Made by a program: the position numbers and the translations under genes
Source: JAQCEJ01 sp046160425
Lineage (GTDB): Bacteria; Planctomycetota; Planctomycetia; Planctomycetales; Planctomycetaceae
Assembly (NCBI GenBank): GCA_046160425.1
Contig: JBJXGP010000464.1
Coordinates: forward strand, 1-7,757
Direction of reading: 5' to 3'
Length of the DNA stretch: 7,757 bases
Shown here: positions 6,303 through 7,757 of the stretch, piece by piece
Numbering within the stretch: position 1 is the first letter of the stretch
Layout: every line of letters begins with the position of its first letter
Notes under the pieces: model-generated
What the model was told of the DNA's origin: nothing
What the model saw: the letters and a program-made list of their open reading frames with translations, nothing else
Database searches by the model: none

Positions 6303-7757
6303 CTATTTCGAGATCTGATGCCGGATCGATTTCCCCGCGAGCGCGCCGGTCGGTTTGCCGTTCGTGATCGCCGCGACTCCATTGACGTAGACGTGCATCA
6401 CGCCGCGGGAATGCTGATGGGGCGCATCGAAGGTGGCCGCGTCGATGAACGACTGCGGATCGAAGACGACGAGATCGGCCACGTATCCGGATTTGATGTA
6501 ACCGCGATCGGTCAACCCGATGATTTCAGCCGGCAGGCTGGTGCTGCTGCGAATCGCCTGTGCCAGCGATACGACATTTTCCTTGATGGCATAGTGTCCG
6601 ATCTTGCGCGAAAACGTCCCGTAACTGCGGGGATGCGGGCGATCCGAGCCGGGCAGATAAGCCCTGCCATCCGACGCCGTCGCCACCCAGGGCAAGGCCA
6701 TGACGTAGCGCACGTCTTCCTCGCTCATTCCGAAATTGACGACCGACGCCCCGCCGTTGCGCGTGATCTCGAGCACGATGGCGAGAGGATCCTGTTTCTC
6801 TTCGTCGGCGATTTCGAGAATGCTCTTGCCGATCCACTCGGGTTTTGCAGCGTAACGGGCAATGCGAATCGGTTCGCCATCATCCTTGCGTTTGAGCTCC
6901 TTGGTGATCTCAGCAATCAGTTTTCCCGAAACATCGGGGTCTTTCAATCGATCGAGCAATGCTTGATGCCCTCCGGAGCGAGCCCACACGGGAATCAGCG
7001 TCGCTTCGAGCGAAGTGCTGGAAGCCGTGTACGGGTATTGATCGGCAGTGACGATCTCGCCTTTTTTTCGAGCCTCTTCGATCATCCCGGCGGCGCGACG
7101 GACCAGACCCCATGACTCTTGCCCGCTCGATTTGATATGAGAAATGTGAACGGGAAGATTTCCCCGCCGACCGATGTTCAGCGCTTCTTCGATCGAAGCC
7201 AGCAGTTCCGGACCTTCATTGCGAATATGACTGACATAAATTCCATTGTGGTCCCCCACGATTTTGGCGATTGCAACCAGTTCATCGGTGTCGGCGTAAG
7301 AACTGGGGACGTAGATTAATCCCGATGACATCCCCCACGCACCATCTTCCATCGCCTTGGCGACGAGTTGACGCATTGTTCGCATTTCGTCGCTCGTGGG
7401 GGGCCGATTCGCCGTCCCCATCACCTCATTGCGCAGCGAACCCTGCGGAAGTAGATGCAGAACGTTCGTTCCCGCGCCGAGCTTGTCGATCGTATCGTAG
7501 TACTTGCCGACATTGACGGGGCCGGAACCGCAGTTCCCGGTGACGATCGTCGTGCAGCCTTGGGTTAAATAATTGAGATTCGAGCGAGTCTTGCTGTCGA
7601 CGATCTGATCGTCGCTATGGTTATGCAGATCGATGAATCCCGGTGCGATGACCAACCCCTGACAGTTGATCTCGATCTCCGCCATTTTGACCTGGAATTT
7701 CCCGACGGCCAGGATCCGACCGTCCTTGATCGCGACGTCGGCGATGCGCGCCGGAGC
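6303..7757 (-). CDS. N-acyl-D-amino-acid deacylase-type amidohydrolase, 5' end outside the window (partial)
   Basis: The family removes acyl groups from N-acyl-D-amino acids with a zinc-dependent TIM-barrel. Visible are 484 residues: an N-terminal strand section (IADVAIKDGRILAVG, 5-19), then APGFIDLHNHSDD with His45 and His47, GNCGSG with Cys76, VSHIRNEG with His177, HISHIKSSG with His207, and ATASDG with Asp363. These match the metal and catalytic positions of D-aminoacylase. The C-terminal part (GYIKSGYVADLVVFD, HVYVNGVAAI) completes the small beta-domain. The ATG at 7685 is not the start, because clear family sequence continues to the window edge; only a few tens of residues, perhaps including a signal peptide, are missing. 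Dihydroorotase-like or other amidohydrolases are less likely given the NCGSG and HIRNEG motifs. The exact substrate (D-amino acid, dipeptide or D-glutamate/aspartate derivative) cannot be read from the sequence. Stop is TAG at 6303-6305. Confidence 0.88.
   Translation of the reverse strand, partial: APARIADVAIKDGRILAVGKFQVKMAEIEINCQGLVIAPGFIDLHNHSDDQIVDSKTRSNLNYLTQGCTTIVTGNCGSGPVNVGKYYDTIDKLGAGTNVLHLLPQGSLRNEVMGTANRPPTSDEMRTMRQLVAKAMEDGAWGMSSGLIYVPSSYADTDELVAIAKIVGDHNGIYVSHIRNEGPELLASIEEALNIGRRGNLPVHISHIKSSGQESWGLVRRAAGMIEEARKKGEIVTADQYPYTASSTSLEATLIPVWARSGGHQALLDRLKDPDVSGKLIAEITKELKRKDDGEPIRIARYAAKPEWIGKSILEIADEEKQDPLAIVLEITRNGGASVVNFGMSEEDVRYVMALPWVATASDGRAYLPGSDRPHPRSYGTFSRKIGHYAIKENVVSLAQAIRSSTSLPAEIIGLTDRGYIKSGYVADLVVFDPQSFIDAATFDAPHQHSRGVMHVYVNGVAAITNGKPTGALAGKSIRHQISK

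Noticed and set aside
6318..7115. A 265-codon plus-strand frame across the deacylase gene
   Set aside because: It is antisense to the conserved amidohydrolase core, with no motifs of its own.

Overview
The window reads like a piece of a planctomycete chromosome. This is inferred from four things: a 24-residue leucine-rich-repeat protein of the planctomycete type, two dispersed double-hairpin repeats that resemble sequences scattered through planctomycete genomes, a PurF with unusual glutaminase motifs, and a methanofuran-pathway enzyme (MfnB) in an otherwise bacterial setting. I did no database search, so the lineage is a judgement from recognition only.

Left part (1-1600), accessory in character. 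The first 110 bases look like the terminal piece of an IS3-family insertion sequence, on the minus strand: an IS3-like TGA tip at 110, a TATAAT box, a strong Shine-Dalgarno and the first 13 codons of an OrfA-like transposase. A leucine-rich-repeat reading frame begins directly next to it at 111 and runs to 746 with no credible start, so an LRR gene was very probably cut by the element and its 5' part lies outside the window. A double-hairpin repeat (about 800-848) and an unrecognised 181-residue protein (939-1484) follow.

Central part (1594-5364), housekeeping. proB (glutamate 5-kinase with PUA domain, minus strand) and purF (amidophosphoribosyltransferase, plus strand) are transcribed divergently from a 589-bp spacer. 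The spacer holds a second double-hairpin repeat and a possible purF promoter. The repeat artificially lengthens the proB reading frame; the gene itself starts at 2736. A small hotdog-fold acyl-CoA thioesterase follows purF after 47 bp and probably shares its transcript.

Right part (5371-7757), minus strand. An MfnB-type (5-formylfuran-3-yl)methyl phosphate synthase converges on the thioesterase with a 6-bp gap. Upstream of it, 74 bp away on the same strand, is an N-acyl-D-amino-acid deacylase-type amidohydrolase whose 5' end runs off the window. The two could be co-transcribed, but no shared pathway is evident.

The genes supply unrelated core functions (proline, purine, C1-carrier and acyl-group metabolism). 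I see no CRISPR array, RNA gene, toxin-antitoxin pair, defence island or other coherent novel system. The points that deserve a second look are the IS/LRR junction, the two repeats, the divergent PurF, the bacterial MfnB and the unknown 181-residue protein.
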